Source: DAOTUB01 sp034437455 (GTDB taxonomy: Bacteria > Chloroflexota > Anaerolineae > B4-G1). Taken from it: a DNA stretch of 64,000 bases. The translations under genes were made by a program, and so were the position numbers. The stretch spans positions 1 through 64,000 of the forward strand of contig DAOTUB010000042.1 of the NCBI GenBank assembly GCA_034437455.1, given 5' to 3'. Numbering within the stretch: position 1 is the stretch's first letter; the number at the start of each line of letters is the position of its first letter. Positions 23,995-32,612 of the stretch are shown here, in pieces. Under the pieces are notes generated by a model. That model did no database searches. It saw only the letters and a program-made list of their open reading frames with translations, and was not told the origin of the DNA.

Positions 23995-26900
23995 TGTTCT
24001 TCTCCTAAAAGACTGGCGCGTTCTTCCGAAGTCAACTCACGAGGCACGTATTGCCGGGACAGGGTCAGCACGTCTTCAAATCGGGCCGGGTAACGTCGTA
24101 TCGTCCCGTCCATCGAGCCGGAGGCGATGGTTTTGCCGTCCGGGCTGTACATCACGCTTCGCACCAGCCCCGTGTGCCCGGTCAGAATGGCGATGGTTTC
24201 CGGCGGCGACTGCGAGAGGTCCCACACCCGCACCGTTCGATCCCACGAACTGGTCGCCGCATAGTTGCCATCGGGGCTGTAGTCCACGCTGTAGACGTAA
24301 GCCGTGTGCCCGGCCAGGATGGCCTCCGTCGTGTACGTCTCCAGATTCCAGATGCGGGCCGTCCGATCCCACGAGCCGGAGGCCAGGTGTTTGCCGTCGG
24401 GGCTGTAGACCACTCTGAAAATGTCGTGGGTATGCCCGGATAGCGTGGCTATCGTCTCCCCTGTCTCGGCATCCCAGATGCGCACGTCGTCGTCGGTCGA
24501 GCCGGTGGCGATGGTGCGTCCGTCGGGGCTGTAGGCGATGGCGTAAACCATGCCCGTGTGCCCTTCGAACACTCGCACCGTCTCTCCGGTGGCGACGTCC
24601 CACAGGCGCGCCGTCTTGTCGTCGGAGGCGGTAGCCAGATAGCGCCCATCGGGGCTGTAGGCCGCGCCTTCGACGTCCGCCTCGTGTCCGGCCAGGGTCG
24701 TTACGACCGACGCGGTCTCAATGTCCCAGATGCGGGCCGCGTCGTCGCTGGAGCAGGTGACCAGGTAGCGGCCATCCGGGCTGTAGGTGGCATCCCAAAG
24801 CGAGCCGCTCACCCTGGGCAGGACGGTGACCGTCTCGCCCGTCGCCAGCGACCAGATGCGAGCCGTGCCATCGGAGGCGACGGAGGCCAGGAACTTGCCA
24901 TCGGGGCTATAGTCCAGATTGCGCACCCATCCCGTGTGCCCGGTGAACGTCGTGAACATCGCTCCTGCCGGGGGTTCGGTATCCCAGACGCGCACCGTCA
25001 GATCGCCGGAGGCGGAGGCCAGGAATCTGCCCGACGGATTGTACGCCACGCTGTTGACGATGCTCGTGTGGCCGGTCAGCGTGGCCACCGCGTCTTGTTT
25101 GCGCAGCAGTACGTCCCACAAGCGCACGGTCGCGTCCCGGGAACCAGAGATCAGGAACCGTCCGTCAACGCTAAAGGCCAGGCTCAAGATCGAGTCCGCG
25201 TGCCCCACCAGCGTCAGGATCGCTTCGCCGGTGGCGACGTCCCACACCTGGATCGTCCGGTCGTTAGAGCCGGAAGCAAGCAGTTTCATATCGGGGCTGA
25301 ACGCCACGCTGTTGACGTCGGCGGTGTGATGGGTCAGCGTCATCGCGGCGCTGGCTTCCAGGCCGCCGTCGGGCGTGGTCGAGATCTCCCACAGGCGCAC
25401 GGTATCATCCCAGGAGCCGGAGGCCAGGAGGTGTCCGCATCCTTCCGCTGATGCGTCGGATGGGCTGATGCACTCGGGGCTGAAGGCCAGGCTGCGCACC
25501 AGCGCCGTGTGGCCGGTCAGATGTAGCGCAAGCTCCCCGGTCGAGGTGTCCCACAAGCGCACGACGCCGTCTCCAGACCCACTGGCGATGAAGCGTCCGT
25601 CGGGGCTATAGTCCAGGCTGTATACCGCGCTTGGCCCAGCCAGCGTGGTCACGACCGAGCCGGTCGAGGCGTCCCTGAGGTGCACGATCGCGTTGCTGCT
25701 GCCGGTGGCCAGGAAGCGCCCGTCGGGGCTGTAGGCCACACTCCAGATAGAGTGCGGGCTTTGTACGGTCCAGGCGGTGCGGCGGGCCTCTGTATCCCAG
25801 ACGCGTATTGTGCCGGCAGCCATACCCGTGGCCAGGAATTGACCGTTTGGGCTGTAGGCGACGCTGTAGGCCGCGGCTGGGCCTTCCAGGATCTCGGAGG
25901 GGTAAAAATCGATCACAGCCTGACGCAGCGCGATCCTCGCTTCGGTGGTTTGAACCTCGTCCACTGCCAGGCGTGCGAGCAGGATGCTCTGTTCCTGGTT
26001 GACCATGCGCCAGGCCAGCGACATCGAAGCCAGTTGCTTGGAACGGGCGACGTTTTTGGCTTGATTCGCGATCAGTGCCAGGACGCTCACACTGACGATG
26101 GTCAGCACGGCCAGCACGGTTCCGGCGATGCGAAGTCTGTGCATCCTGGTGCGAAATCGCTCGTTTTGTTGGCTGGCCTCGAGGAATTCTCGCTCGTAAG
26201 GCTCCACCTCGGAGGCGTGCGCCTCGGCCCAGGCCAGCGCCCCCTCCAACGTCTGGCCCCGGTAGAGAATGCCCGCATCCTCCCCCGCGTCCTTCCAGCG
26301 CCGTGCCGCCAGGCGCAACGGGGTCAGTCGCGCCGCTTCCCACGCCCGGTTCGACTGCAAGATCGGGTCGACCAGCCGGTCGTGGGCCAGCTCGTACCAG
26401 CGCGTCCCCGCCCGCATATCGGCGCGGATCAGATGCTGCTCTTCGAGGATGTCCACGGCCTCGTTGGGCAGGCCGCCGGTTTCGTGCTCGCCGCGCAGCG
26501 CCAGGCCGCGCGTCTGCATCGGCGTGATCAATTGCTCGCCGAACCAACGGCGTAGTTGGCGCTCGCTCACGCCCGGCTGTGGCGCGTTCAGCCGGGCTGT
26601 CCGCTGCACGCTCCGCGCCAGCGCGTTCTCGTAAAAATCGGTCAGCGCCCGGTTGACGTCGCCAAATTTCTCAACTTCTTCCCACTGAATAGCTAGATCT
26701 TTTTGTTCCGGCAGGTTGTCCCACAGCCGATTGCACACCACCTGCAACTGTACCGGCTCGACAAAGGGGCCGAACACCACGTCGTCGTCCTGCTCGCCTC
26801 CATAGCGATGGGTTTTGATGCGGCGCAGGTCGTCCACCAGCCTTTCGGCCACGCCCGGATCGAACGAGCATCCGGCGTTTAGCGCCGGTTGTTTCATTGC

Positions 26901-27542
26901 CTCCAGCGCTCCTTTGCGATCCAACCGCTCCATGCGGAAGCGGGCGTTCAGTCGCCGGGGCAGCAGGGTGGCGTAAGGATCCAGCCCCGCCACATAGTCC
27001 TCGCGCATCGTCAGGACGACGCCCAGGGTCGGCATCTTGCGCAGCGCCTCTCGCACCTGCTGGAAGAAACCTCGCGCCTCCTGCCAGCGATCCCGGTGCG
27101 TCGTCAGAATTTCCTCGAACTGATCCAGGATCAATATCGGCGGCCTCTGGTCTGGATCAATTGCTTTCTCTGGGTAGAACTGGCTCAGGAAGGAGAACAG
27201 GGTGTGCTCGGTCAGTGTCTGCGCAGGCGTCTCTTCTCCTGCCAATCCCATCAACGCGCTAAAGACAAAGATGTTTTCCACGTCCTGCGGGTCGATCCCT
27301 GGCGGCAGGTCGCTTCCCACTCGCACGGTGGGCAGCACGTGGAAATCGTTCTCTTCGAGTGTGGGGATGACCTGGGCGTTGAGCAGCGAGGTCTTGCCCG
27401 CACCCGATGGCGCGTAGAACAGCACCACTCGCTCCGCCATGATCAGCGACGAGAGGTCACGCGCCTCGCGTTTGCGCCCGTAAAAGTTGCGCCTATCGCC
27501 GCGCTCGTAAGGGCGCGGGCCGACGTAAGGATTATTTTTCAT
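23991..27542 (-). CDS. nSTAND1 NTPase with membrane helix and 14 WD40 repeats
   Basis: An 1183-residue signalling ATPase. The N-terminal NPYVGPRPYERGDRRNFYGR motif is typical of nSTAND1. The P-loop is APSGAGKTS (44-52) and Walker B is ILILDQFEE (136-144), followed by a winged-helix-like arm and one membrane helix (about 471-492). Fourteen WD40 repeats then run from about 555 to 1160, enough for two seven-bladed propellers; most read YSPDGR/K..A(T/S)GS and RxWD. In STAND proteins the propellers sense a ligand and ATP-driven assembly triggers effectors. It is coupled by ATGA overlaps on both sides. Confidence 0.88.
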   Translation of the reverse strand: MKNNPYVGPRPYERGDRRNFYGRKREARDLSSLIMAERVVLFYAPSGAGKTSLLNAQVIPTLEENDFHVLPTVRVGSDLPPGIDPQDVENIFVFSALMGLAGEETPAQTLTEHTLFSFLSQFYPEKAIDPDQRPPILILDQFEEILTTHRDRWQEARGFFQQVREALRKMPTLGVVLTMREDYVAGLDPYATLLPRRLNARFRMERLDRKGALEAMKQPALNAGCSFDPGVAERLVDDLRRIKTHRYGGEQDDDVVFGPFVEPVQLQVVCNRLWDNLPEQKDLAIQWEEVEKFGDVNRALTDFYENALARSVQRTARLNAPQPGVSERQLRRWFGEQLITPMQTRGLALRGEHETGGLPNEAVDILEEQHLIRADMRAGTRWYELAHDRLVDPILQSNRAWEAARLTPLRLAARRWKDAGEDAGILYRGQTLEGALAWAEAHASEVEPYEREFLEASQQNERFRTRMHRLRIAGTVLAVLTIVSVSVLALIANQAKNVARSKQLASMSLAWRMVNQEQSILLARLAVDEVQTTEARIALRQAVIDFYPSEILEGPAAAYSVAYSPNGQFLATGMAAGTIRVWDTEARRTAWTVQSPHSIWSVAYSPDGRFLATGSSNAIVHLRDASTGSVVTTLAGPSAVYSLDYSPDGRFIASGSGDGVVRLWDTSTGELALHLTGHTALVRSLAFSPECISPSDASAEGCGHLLASGSWDDTVRLWEISTTPDGGLEASAAMTLTHHTADVNSVAFSPDMKLLASGSNDRTIQVWDVATGEAILTLVGHADSILSLAFSVDGRFLISGSRDATVRLWDVLLRKQDAVATLTGHTSIVNSVAYNPSGRFLASASGDLTVRVWDTEPPAGAMFTTFTGHTGWVRNLDYSPDGKFLASVASDGTARIWSLATGETVTVLPRVSGSLWDATYSPDGRYLVTCSSDDAARIWDIETASVVTTLAGHEADVEGAAYSPDGRYLATASDDKTARLWDVATGETVRVFEGHTGMVYAIAYSPDGRTIATGSTDDDVRIWDAETGETIATLSGHTHDIFRVVYSPDGKHLASGSWDRTARIWNLETYTTEAILAGHTAYVYSVDYSPDGNYAATSSWDRTVRVWDLSQSPPETIAILTGHTGLVRSVMYSPDGKTIASGSMDGTIRRYPARFEDVLTLSRQYVPRELTSEERASLLGEEQ

Positions 27543-27718
27543 TGGAAGGTATCCGGTTTTATCATAATCTGTTCGTTGATGCGCCGGTACATGCCGGAAT
27601 AGCTCGACTCGAATCCGTGCCCGGCCTGTTCAAATGTCTTTTCAAGGGCTACGGCTTCGGCCTTGTCGTAATCGAACAGGGTGCCATCGGCGTCGAGCAG
27701 CAACCATTTGTATTTCAT
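27539..27718 (-). pseudogene. 59-residue N-terminal fragment of a HAD-superfamily phosphatase
   Basis: The frame from the ATG at 27718 begins MKYKWLLLDADGTLFDYDKA, which is motif I (DxDGT) and the early cap region of YjjG/YfnB-type HAD phosphatases. It resembles the family to about RRINEQ, then ends in an unrelated IMIKPDTFQ tail and TGA. Motifs II-IV are absent, so phosphatase activity is not expected. Yet the fragment has a GGGAGG ribosome site 17 bases after the CHAT-SIR2 stop, and its stop overlaps the NTPase start (ATGA). It may be a remnant left by insertion, or kept to deliver ribosomes to the NTPase gene. Confidence 0.75.
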
Positions 27719-27735
27719 CGAATGCCTGCCTCCCG

Positions 27736-29808
27736 CTAGGAGGAGTCGCCGCTACGGGACACCGTCCATTGCTCGCGTAGCTCGGCCATGAACTGCTGAA
27801 GGCTTCCTGAGAACACGTTGACCTCTATATTTTGAAAATAGTCCTGTAAAAACCGCTGGGCTGCCATGGCATCATCGACGCTCACGTCCTTGGGATCCAG
27901 TTGCACGCCCAGGTTTTTGATCTTGCGGCGACGCGGCAGCGTCGTCACCAGCCCCCGCAGGATCACGCGAAAGCCCCAGTCGTTCATACTGTAGCCTAGA
28001 AACATCAACGAGCTGTTCGCCATCGCCGCCCGGATGTAGGGCGGGATGCGCTCGGTCTCGGCCGAGACGCGCACCAAAAAGTCCAAATAGTCGTTCTCGG
28101 TCAGCACTAACGAGTCGATCTCCTCGTCATTGCCAAATAGGTGATAGACCAGGGGCAATTCCACCGTCGGCTCGTAGCCCGGATCGTCCTCAAAGACCGA
28201 CGGCAAGTCGTCCAGCAACTCGTTCCAGCGGCACATCTGGCGCACCGGCTGTTTGCCCTGCGCCGTCAATGCTTCGGTCAGAAAGTTATCATAGCTGGTC
28301 GTCAGGTAGAGCGGCAAATCCAGGCTGGCCAGTATTTTGTGGACGTCGTTCGGGTCGCCGGCGGTCAATTCCTGCCACCCCACCGCCCCGACCAACTCGG
28401 ACAACGTGTCGTATTCCTCGCTCGATCTCAATCCTTCGGCCAGCCCCTCCGGCAGCCGTTTGAGGAACTCGCGTTTCATCATGTCCACCATCTCGTAGCG
28501 CGGGAAATCCGCGCCCAGGCTGGTCGCCATGTACTTGATCACCTGGGTCGGTTCTTCCTTGTCCGAAAAGGGATACTCGTATTCGGCGGCCCATCTTTCG
28601 GCCAGTTCTTCCGGGGTCGGGCCCCATCGCTCTCTTCCCGCCCGGGGTCCCACGATGGGGATGCACCGGCCCTGTTCGATGTTCTTGAGCATGCCTTTCC
28701 AAAAGACGCGAGGGCTGTCAGTACCCAGCACCTCACCGCGCGCGTCCGCCTCGGCGCCCCATAACTGGCCCGATTTCAGGCGCATAAAGAGCGTGGGCAC
28801 GGTCGCATCCGGTCGCCCGGCTGTCAGCAGCGTGCTGCGTGCTTCGTTGACCGCCAGGTCCACCTGACCGTGCTCCAGCAGCCGCCGGTAGAACGTGGCG
28901 CTGAACGTGCGCGCCGATTCGACCGTCACCAGATCCTGCATGGCGACGACGGCCGGCACACCGACCGAGACGAGTTTGGGCGCCAGCCCCAGGAAGGCGT
29001 CCGCCGTCGAGCGGGCCGCGCTCTGACAGGCGGCCAGAAAGACGAGGCGCGGCTGGATACCCTGGCGCGCCAGCATGCTGGCAAGTTCATCGTCGCGCAG
29101 CAGGCGTGTATGTCCTTCGTCTTCCTGCACGTAGAGCACCGCTTGCCCGCGTTTGGCGCTGAACGCGCCGTGGCCGAGGTAGTAGAGAATGTGATAGCCG
29201 TCGCGGAGTTTACCCTCCAACCGCTCCGGGGTCACCGGCGGGTCGAGGAAATCCACTTCCAGTTCGCTGGAGTCTGCACTCTCGAAGGCGGATTCGAGCA
29301 TCTTGCGCTCCGCTTCCGCATCGACCCGCGTCAGGTTGTACTTTTCTTCGATGTCGTCGGGGTCGGAGATGACTACCAGAACGCGGATGGGACGTTCTTC
29401 GACCGGACCGCTCCAGGGCAGGGCGATGGGTAGATAGCGCGAGAAGGGCGTCTCTGCCTGGGCGCTCAACATGGCGGCCCCTTCTTGTAATGACTCCCAC
29501 GGCAATGCGTGCAGTTCGGCGGCGTTCGTGTCTATCCGCAACCGGAGGCGGCGCTGCGCGGCCTGGCCACGCGCCTCGGCCCAGGCGCTGCGCAGTGCGT
29601 CGTCCGCGAGCAACGTTTCGAGTAGCCGCTGCCCGTCTGCCGCCGGGTCGCCGCTCTCCTCCCAGGGCAAGATGTCGGCGGCCAGATAGCCACGCGGGAA
29701 CTCTTGCTGGCCGTCCAGAGTGATTTCGACCGGGTAGCCCGTATCTCCCAGTTGGAAGATGCGGATTTCCTGGTCAACAAAGGGATCGTCCGTGGTATGA
29801 TTTGGCAT
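27736..29808 (-). CDS. CHAT protease - SIR2-like fusion protein
   Basis: 690 residues from the ATG at 29808 after AGGAGGGTCAG; a longer upstream frame is low-complexity and rejected. Residues about 140-345 form a CHAT (caspase-like) domain with His213 in YYLGHGAF and Cys261 in FLAACQSA. Residues about 368-630 resemble SIR2-like defence domains: PIVGPRAG, YLTTSYDNFL, YHLFGN...LVLTENDYLDF and LMFLGYSMNDW. Such SIR2 domains often consume NAD+. The fusion suggests an effector that both cleaves protein and depletes NAD+. It is the first gene of the operon and has its own promoter. Confidence 0.82.
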   Translation of the reverse strand: MPNHTTDDPFVDQEIRIFQLGDTGYPVEITLDGQQEFPRGYLAADILPWEESGDPAADGQRLLETLLADDALRSAWAEARGQAAQRRLRLRIDTNAAELHALPWESLQEGAAMLSAQAETPFSRYLPIALPWSGPVEERPIRVLVVISDPDDIEEKYNLTRVDAEAERKMLESAFESADSSELEVDFLDPPVTPERLEGKLRDGYHILYYLGHGAFSAKRGQAVLYVQEDEGHTRLLRDDELASMLARQGIQPRLVFLAACQSAARSTADAFLGLAPKLVSVGVPAVVAMQDLVTVESARTFSATFYRRLLEHGQVDLAVNEARSTLLTAGRPDATVPTLFMRLKSGQLWGAEADARGEVLGTDSPRVFWKGMLKNIEQGRCIPIVGPRAGRERWGPTPEELAERWAAEYEYPFSDKEEPTQVIKYMATSLGADFPRYEMVDMMKREFLKRLPEGLAEGLRSSEEYDTLSELVGAVGWQELTAGDPNDVHKILASLDLPLYLTTSYDNFLTEALTAQGKQPVRQMCRWNELLDDLPSVFEDDPGYEPTVELPLVYHLFGNDEEIDSLVLTENDYLDFLVRVSAETERIPPYIRAAMANSSLMFLGYSMNDWGFRVILRGLVTTLPRRRKIKNLGVQLDPKDVSVDDAMAAQRFLQDYFQNIEVNVFSGSLQQFMAELREQWTVSRSGDSS

Positions 29809-29868
29809 CTGACCCTCCTGAACAGCTTGCGCTTTAGGGAATGTGCGATAATGATGATGAGTGTGGAA

Positions 29869-29897
29869 AGTATAGCACAGTGATCCAAGAGATGCAA
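29869..29897 (-). promoter_or_regulatory. Promoter of the CHAT-SIR2 / NTPase / peptidase operon
   Basis: Read on the minus strand: TTGCAT (29897-29892), 17-bp spacer, TATACT (29874-29869). The start would be near 29862, about 53 bases ahead of the CHAT-SIR2 ATG, making this an operon separate from the ftsW-like gene upstream. Confidence 0.6.
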
Positions 29898-29909
29898 ATG
29901 AATCAGGGG

Positions 29910-32585
29910 CTATTGGGACGCTGCTTGCAGCAGCATCACGCCGATGGTCGCGGCTGCCTCGGCGTCTTCGGCATGTTCGATCAGTACTGCCACCGCGTAG
30001 CGCGTGTCGTCGGTCGCCAGCGTCGTGCCGATGAACCAGGCGTGCGGCGCTCCCTCGCCTGCGACGGCGACGCCCCAATGCGCGGCGATATCCTTTTCGG
30101 GCTGTTGCCAGGCCGTGAGCAGTTCGCGCGCGTCGGATGGCGGGAGGATGTCGTGGGATTCGCCGGTGGGGGAAAGCTCCTGCCACCGTCCCGCTTCATC
30201 CTGGACACGGAGCGCCAGACGCGGCGCGGGCATTCTCCCATCGTTGGCCAGCGCCCCGGCCACCAGCGCCATTTGGAGTGGGGACACGGTCAGTTTCCCC
30301 TGGCCGATGGCCTCCATTCGCAGAGCTGGCGTGGTCGAAAGCGATTCCCCATTCCAATCGGCGGCCTCGGTCGGGATCTCCAGAGAGGGTGGGGTGCTGA
30401 GCGTCCAGCGATTTACCGCTGCCGCCAGCCCGTCGGCCCCTAGCCGTTCGCCCAGCGCGGCGATGGGGGCCGGGCACGCCGCGGCGTAGGCGCTTGCCAG
30501 GGTGTGTGGCTCGACAGGGGGCGTGTTGCAGTTCAATCGCGCGCCGTTCACCGTGAGAGGCTGTAGCGCGTTGGGCGATGCGTTTTCCAGGCTGTCGATC
30601 AAGCCCTGGGTCAGCGCCTCGGCGACTATGATGGTTTGGAGGGCCGCCCCCGGTTGGTAGAGACCCTGGGTGGCTCGATTGATCAGCGGAGCGGCGGGGT
30701 TTTCCATCAGTTGATCCCATTCTTCATTCAAGCGGGCCGGGTCAAACGTGGGGGCGGAGGCCATCGCCAAGATCTCTCCGGTTTGGGCGTTCAGCAGGAT
30801 CGCCGCGCTGGTGTTTCCTGTCAGAGTTTGCTGCGCCAATTGCTGCAACTCGGCGTCCAGTGTCAGTTGAACATCCTGTCCTTGTGGAGGGCGGTGGAGC
30901 AGGTCTGCCACGGCAGCTTCCCACTCCGAGCGGCTGGCTTCACCTCGCAACTCCTCATCGAAGCCAGCCTCGATTCCGCTCGTTCCGTAGCGCAGGCTGG
31001 CGTACCCTACGACGGGGGCTGCCGCCGTCACCGGGTAGGTGCGGGTGACGATGCCCGACGATGTTGCCTCCACGTCCGCCAGGATCACCCCCGTTCGATC
31101 CAGAATTCGCCCGCGGACGATCCGCTGTTCGTACTCCACCCGGCGGGGGTTGTCCTCTCGGGCTGCCAGCCACTCGGCGCGGGCCACCGACCAGTATCCA
31201 CAGGCGGCAGCTATCAGAGCCAGCCCCAACCCCAGGACGCAGGCCAGGCGAGTAATTAGCATTCGAAATCTGGCTGCCGACTTTTGATTATTGGTTGCTG
31301 GATTCTGACTGCTCGACACCCGGAGAAGGAGGCCGAGGGCGATGAAGGTGGAGAGGAGAGAGGAACCGCCGTAGGAGAGGAAGGGGAGCGTCACGCCGGC
31401 GATGGGAGCCAGTTTGGCGTTGGCGGCCATGATGACCCCGGCCTGGATGACCAGTCCGGAAGTGAGGCCAGCAGCCAGGAAGCGTTCGAAAGGGCGGGGG
31501 GCGCGGGCGGCGATGCGGAGGCCGCGCAGCAGGAGAATTCCGTAGAGGGCGATGACGACCAGGGTTCCCGCCAGACCGAACGCTTCTCCGATCGCGGCAA
31601 AGACAAAATCGGTATGCACGGCGGGGATATAGATCGAGCGTCCCAGCCCGATCCCCTGTCCCAGGATCCCGCCTGCTCCAAAGGCCAGCAGGGATTGCAC
31701 GATCTGGAAGGACTGGTCGGCGGCGTTGGGCCAGGGATTGAGCCAGCCATCCACGCGCAGCGCCAGCCGCGCCGACCCGACGTAACCGATGGCTCCAGCC
31801 AGGAGGAACAGGACTGAGCCTGCGACGACGTACACCCACTGACCTGTAGCCAGGTAGAGCATCCCCAGGAAGGTGAAGAAGAATAGCATGGCTGTTCCCA
31901 GGTCTTGCTGCCCGGCCAGAAGCAGCGCGGTCAGGCCGAACATCACCAGCAGCGGCCCCGCGTAGGCCAGCGAGGGGAGTCGCCAACGCCCGAAATTTCG
32001 TCCCTCTGAGACGAGCAGTTCTCCCCGTTCGGCCAGGTAGGAGGCCAGGTAGATCACCAGCAAAAGTTTTAGCGGCTCGGAAGGCTGGAAATAGGCCCTG
32101 CCCAGCTCCAGCCACAGGCGCGGCCCAAAGCCAGAGGGGTTGACTCCCAGGAAGAGCGTGGCTGCCAGCAGCGCCAGGCCGGCCAGGAGCCAGGTGTACC
32201 GATACCGCTGGAGCCAGCGCAAATTTTGCCCTATCTGGATGACGCCAAGCATCGCCAGCGTCGAGAGGAGCAGCCAGGTGGCCTGACGAGAGAGAAAATT
32301 GGGAGCCAATCTCCCCACCATCAGTAGCCCCCAACCGCTCAGGAGCGCCGCCGTGGGCAGCAGCAGCGGATCGCGTTCCGGCAGGCGGCGCGAGAGAGTA
32401 ACGTGGGCGGCGGCGAAGGAGATGACGTGGGAAAAGATGACGACCGATAGATTACGAAGGACAAATGGCGGGTAGGCCAGATGCAGCGTGATGGCACCGG
32501 CGACGACAAAGGCGGCGGCGAGCAGGAGGAGGAACCTTTCGCGACGGGCGTTCTCTGTCTGAGCGGGAGGAAGAATGGATTGCAT
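29910..32585 (-). CDS. FtsW/RodA-like SEDS protein fused to an inactive transpeptidase domain
   Basis: About 891 residues from the ATG at 32585 (TTG at 32600 and GTG at 32597 are alternatives). The N-terminal half is a multi-helix SEDS domain with LNPWPNAADQSFQIVQS and IPAVHTDFVFAAIGEAFG. The C-terminal half aligns with class B penicillin-binding proteins (LNAQTGEILAMASAPTFDP, AIGQGKLTVSPLQMALVAGA). All three active-site motifs are changed: SxxK is AALQ in YQPGAALQ, SxN is ACP, and KTG is lost in VAGEGAPHAWF. It should not act as a transpeptidase. A structural or regulatory role in wall synthesis is inferred. Confidence 0.85.
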   Translation of the reverse strand: MQSILPPAQTENARRERFLLLLAAAFVVAGAITLHLAYPPFVLRNLSVVIFSHVISFAAAHVTLSRRLPERDPLLLPTAALLSGWGLLMVGRLAPNFLSRQATWLLLSTLAMLGVIQIGQNLRWLQRYRYTWLLAGLALLAATLFLGVNPSGFGPRLWLELGRAYFQPSEPLKLLLVIYLASYLAERGELLVSEGRNFGRWRLPSLAYAGPLLVMFGLTALLLAGQQDLGTAMLFFFTFLGMLYLATGQWVYVVAGSVLFLLAGAIGYVGSARLALRVDGWLNPWPNAADQSFQIVQSLLAFGAGGILGQGIGLGRSIYIPAVHTDFVFAAIGEAFGLAGTLVVIALYGILLLRGLRIAARAPRPFERFLAAGLTSGLVIQAGVIMAANAKLAPIAGVTLPFLSYGGSSLLSTFIALGLLLRVSSSQNPATNNQKSAARFRMLITRLACVLGLGLALIAAACGYWSVARAEWLAAREDNPRRVEYEQRIVRGRILDRTGVILADVEATSSGIVTRTYPVTAAAPVVGYASLRYGTSGIEAGFDEELRGEASRSEWEAAVADLLHRPPQGQDVQLTLDAELQQLAQQTLTGNTSAAILLNAQTGEILAMASAPTFDPARLNEEWDQLMENPAAPLINRATQGLYQPGAALQTIIVAEALTQGLIDSLENASPNALQPLTVNGARLNCNTPPVEPHTLASAYAAACPAPIAALGERLGADGLAAAVNRWTLSTPPSLEIPTEAADWNGESLSTTPALRMEAIGQGKLTVSPLQMALVAGALANDGRMPAPRLALRVQDEAGRWQELSPTGESHDILPPSDARELLTAWQQPEKDIAAHWGVAVAGEGAPHAWFIGTTLATDDTRYAVAVLIEHAEDAEAAATIGVMLLQAASQ

Positions 32586-32612
32586 ATTACCGGCCACCAA
32601 ATTCGTGTTGGA

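Noticed and set aside
27542..27739. Plus-strand frame of 65 codons between the CHAT-SIR2 and NTPase genes
   Set aside because: It is the mirror of the HAD fragment on the minus strand, which has the recognisable DADGTLF motif and ribosome site.
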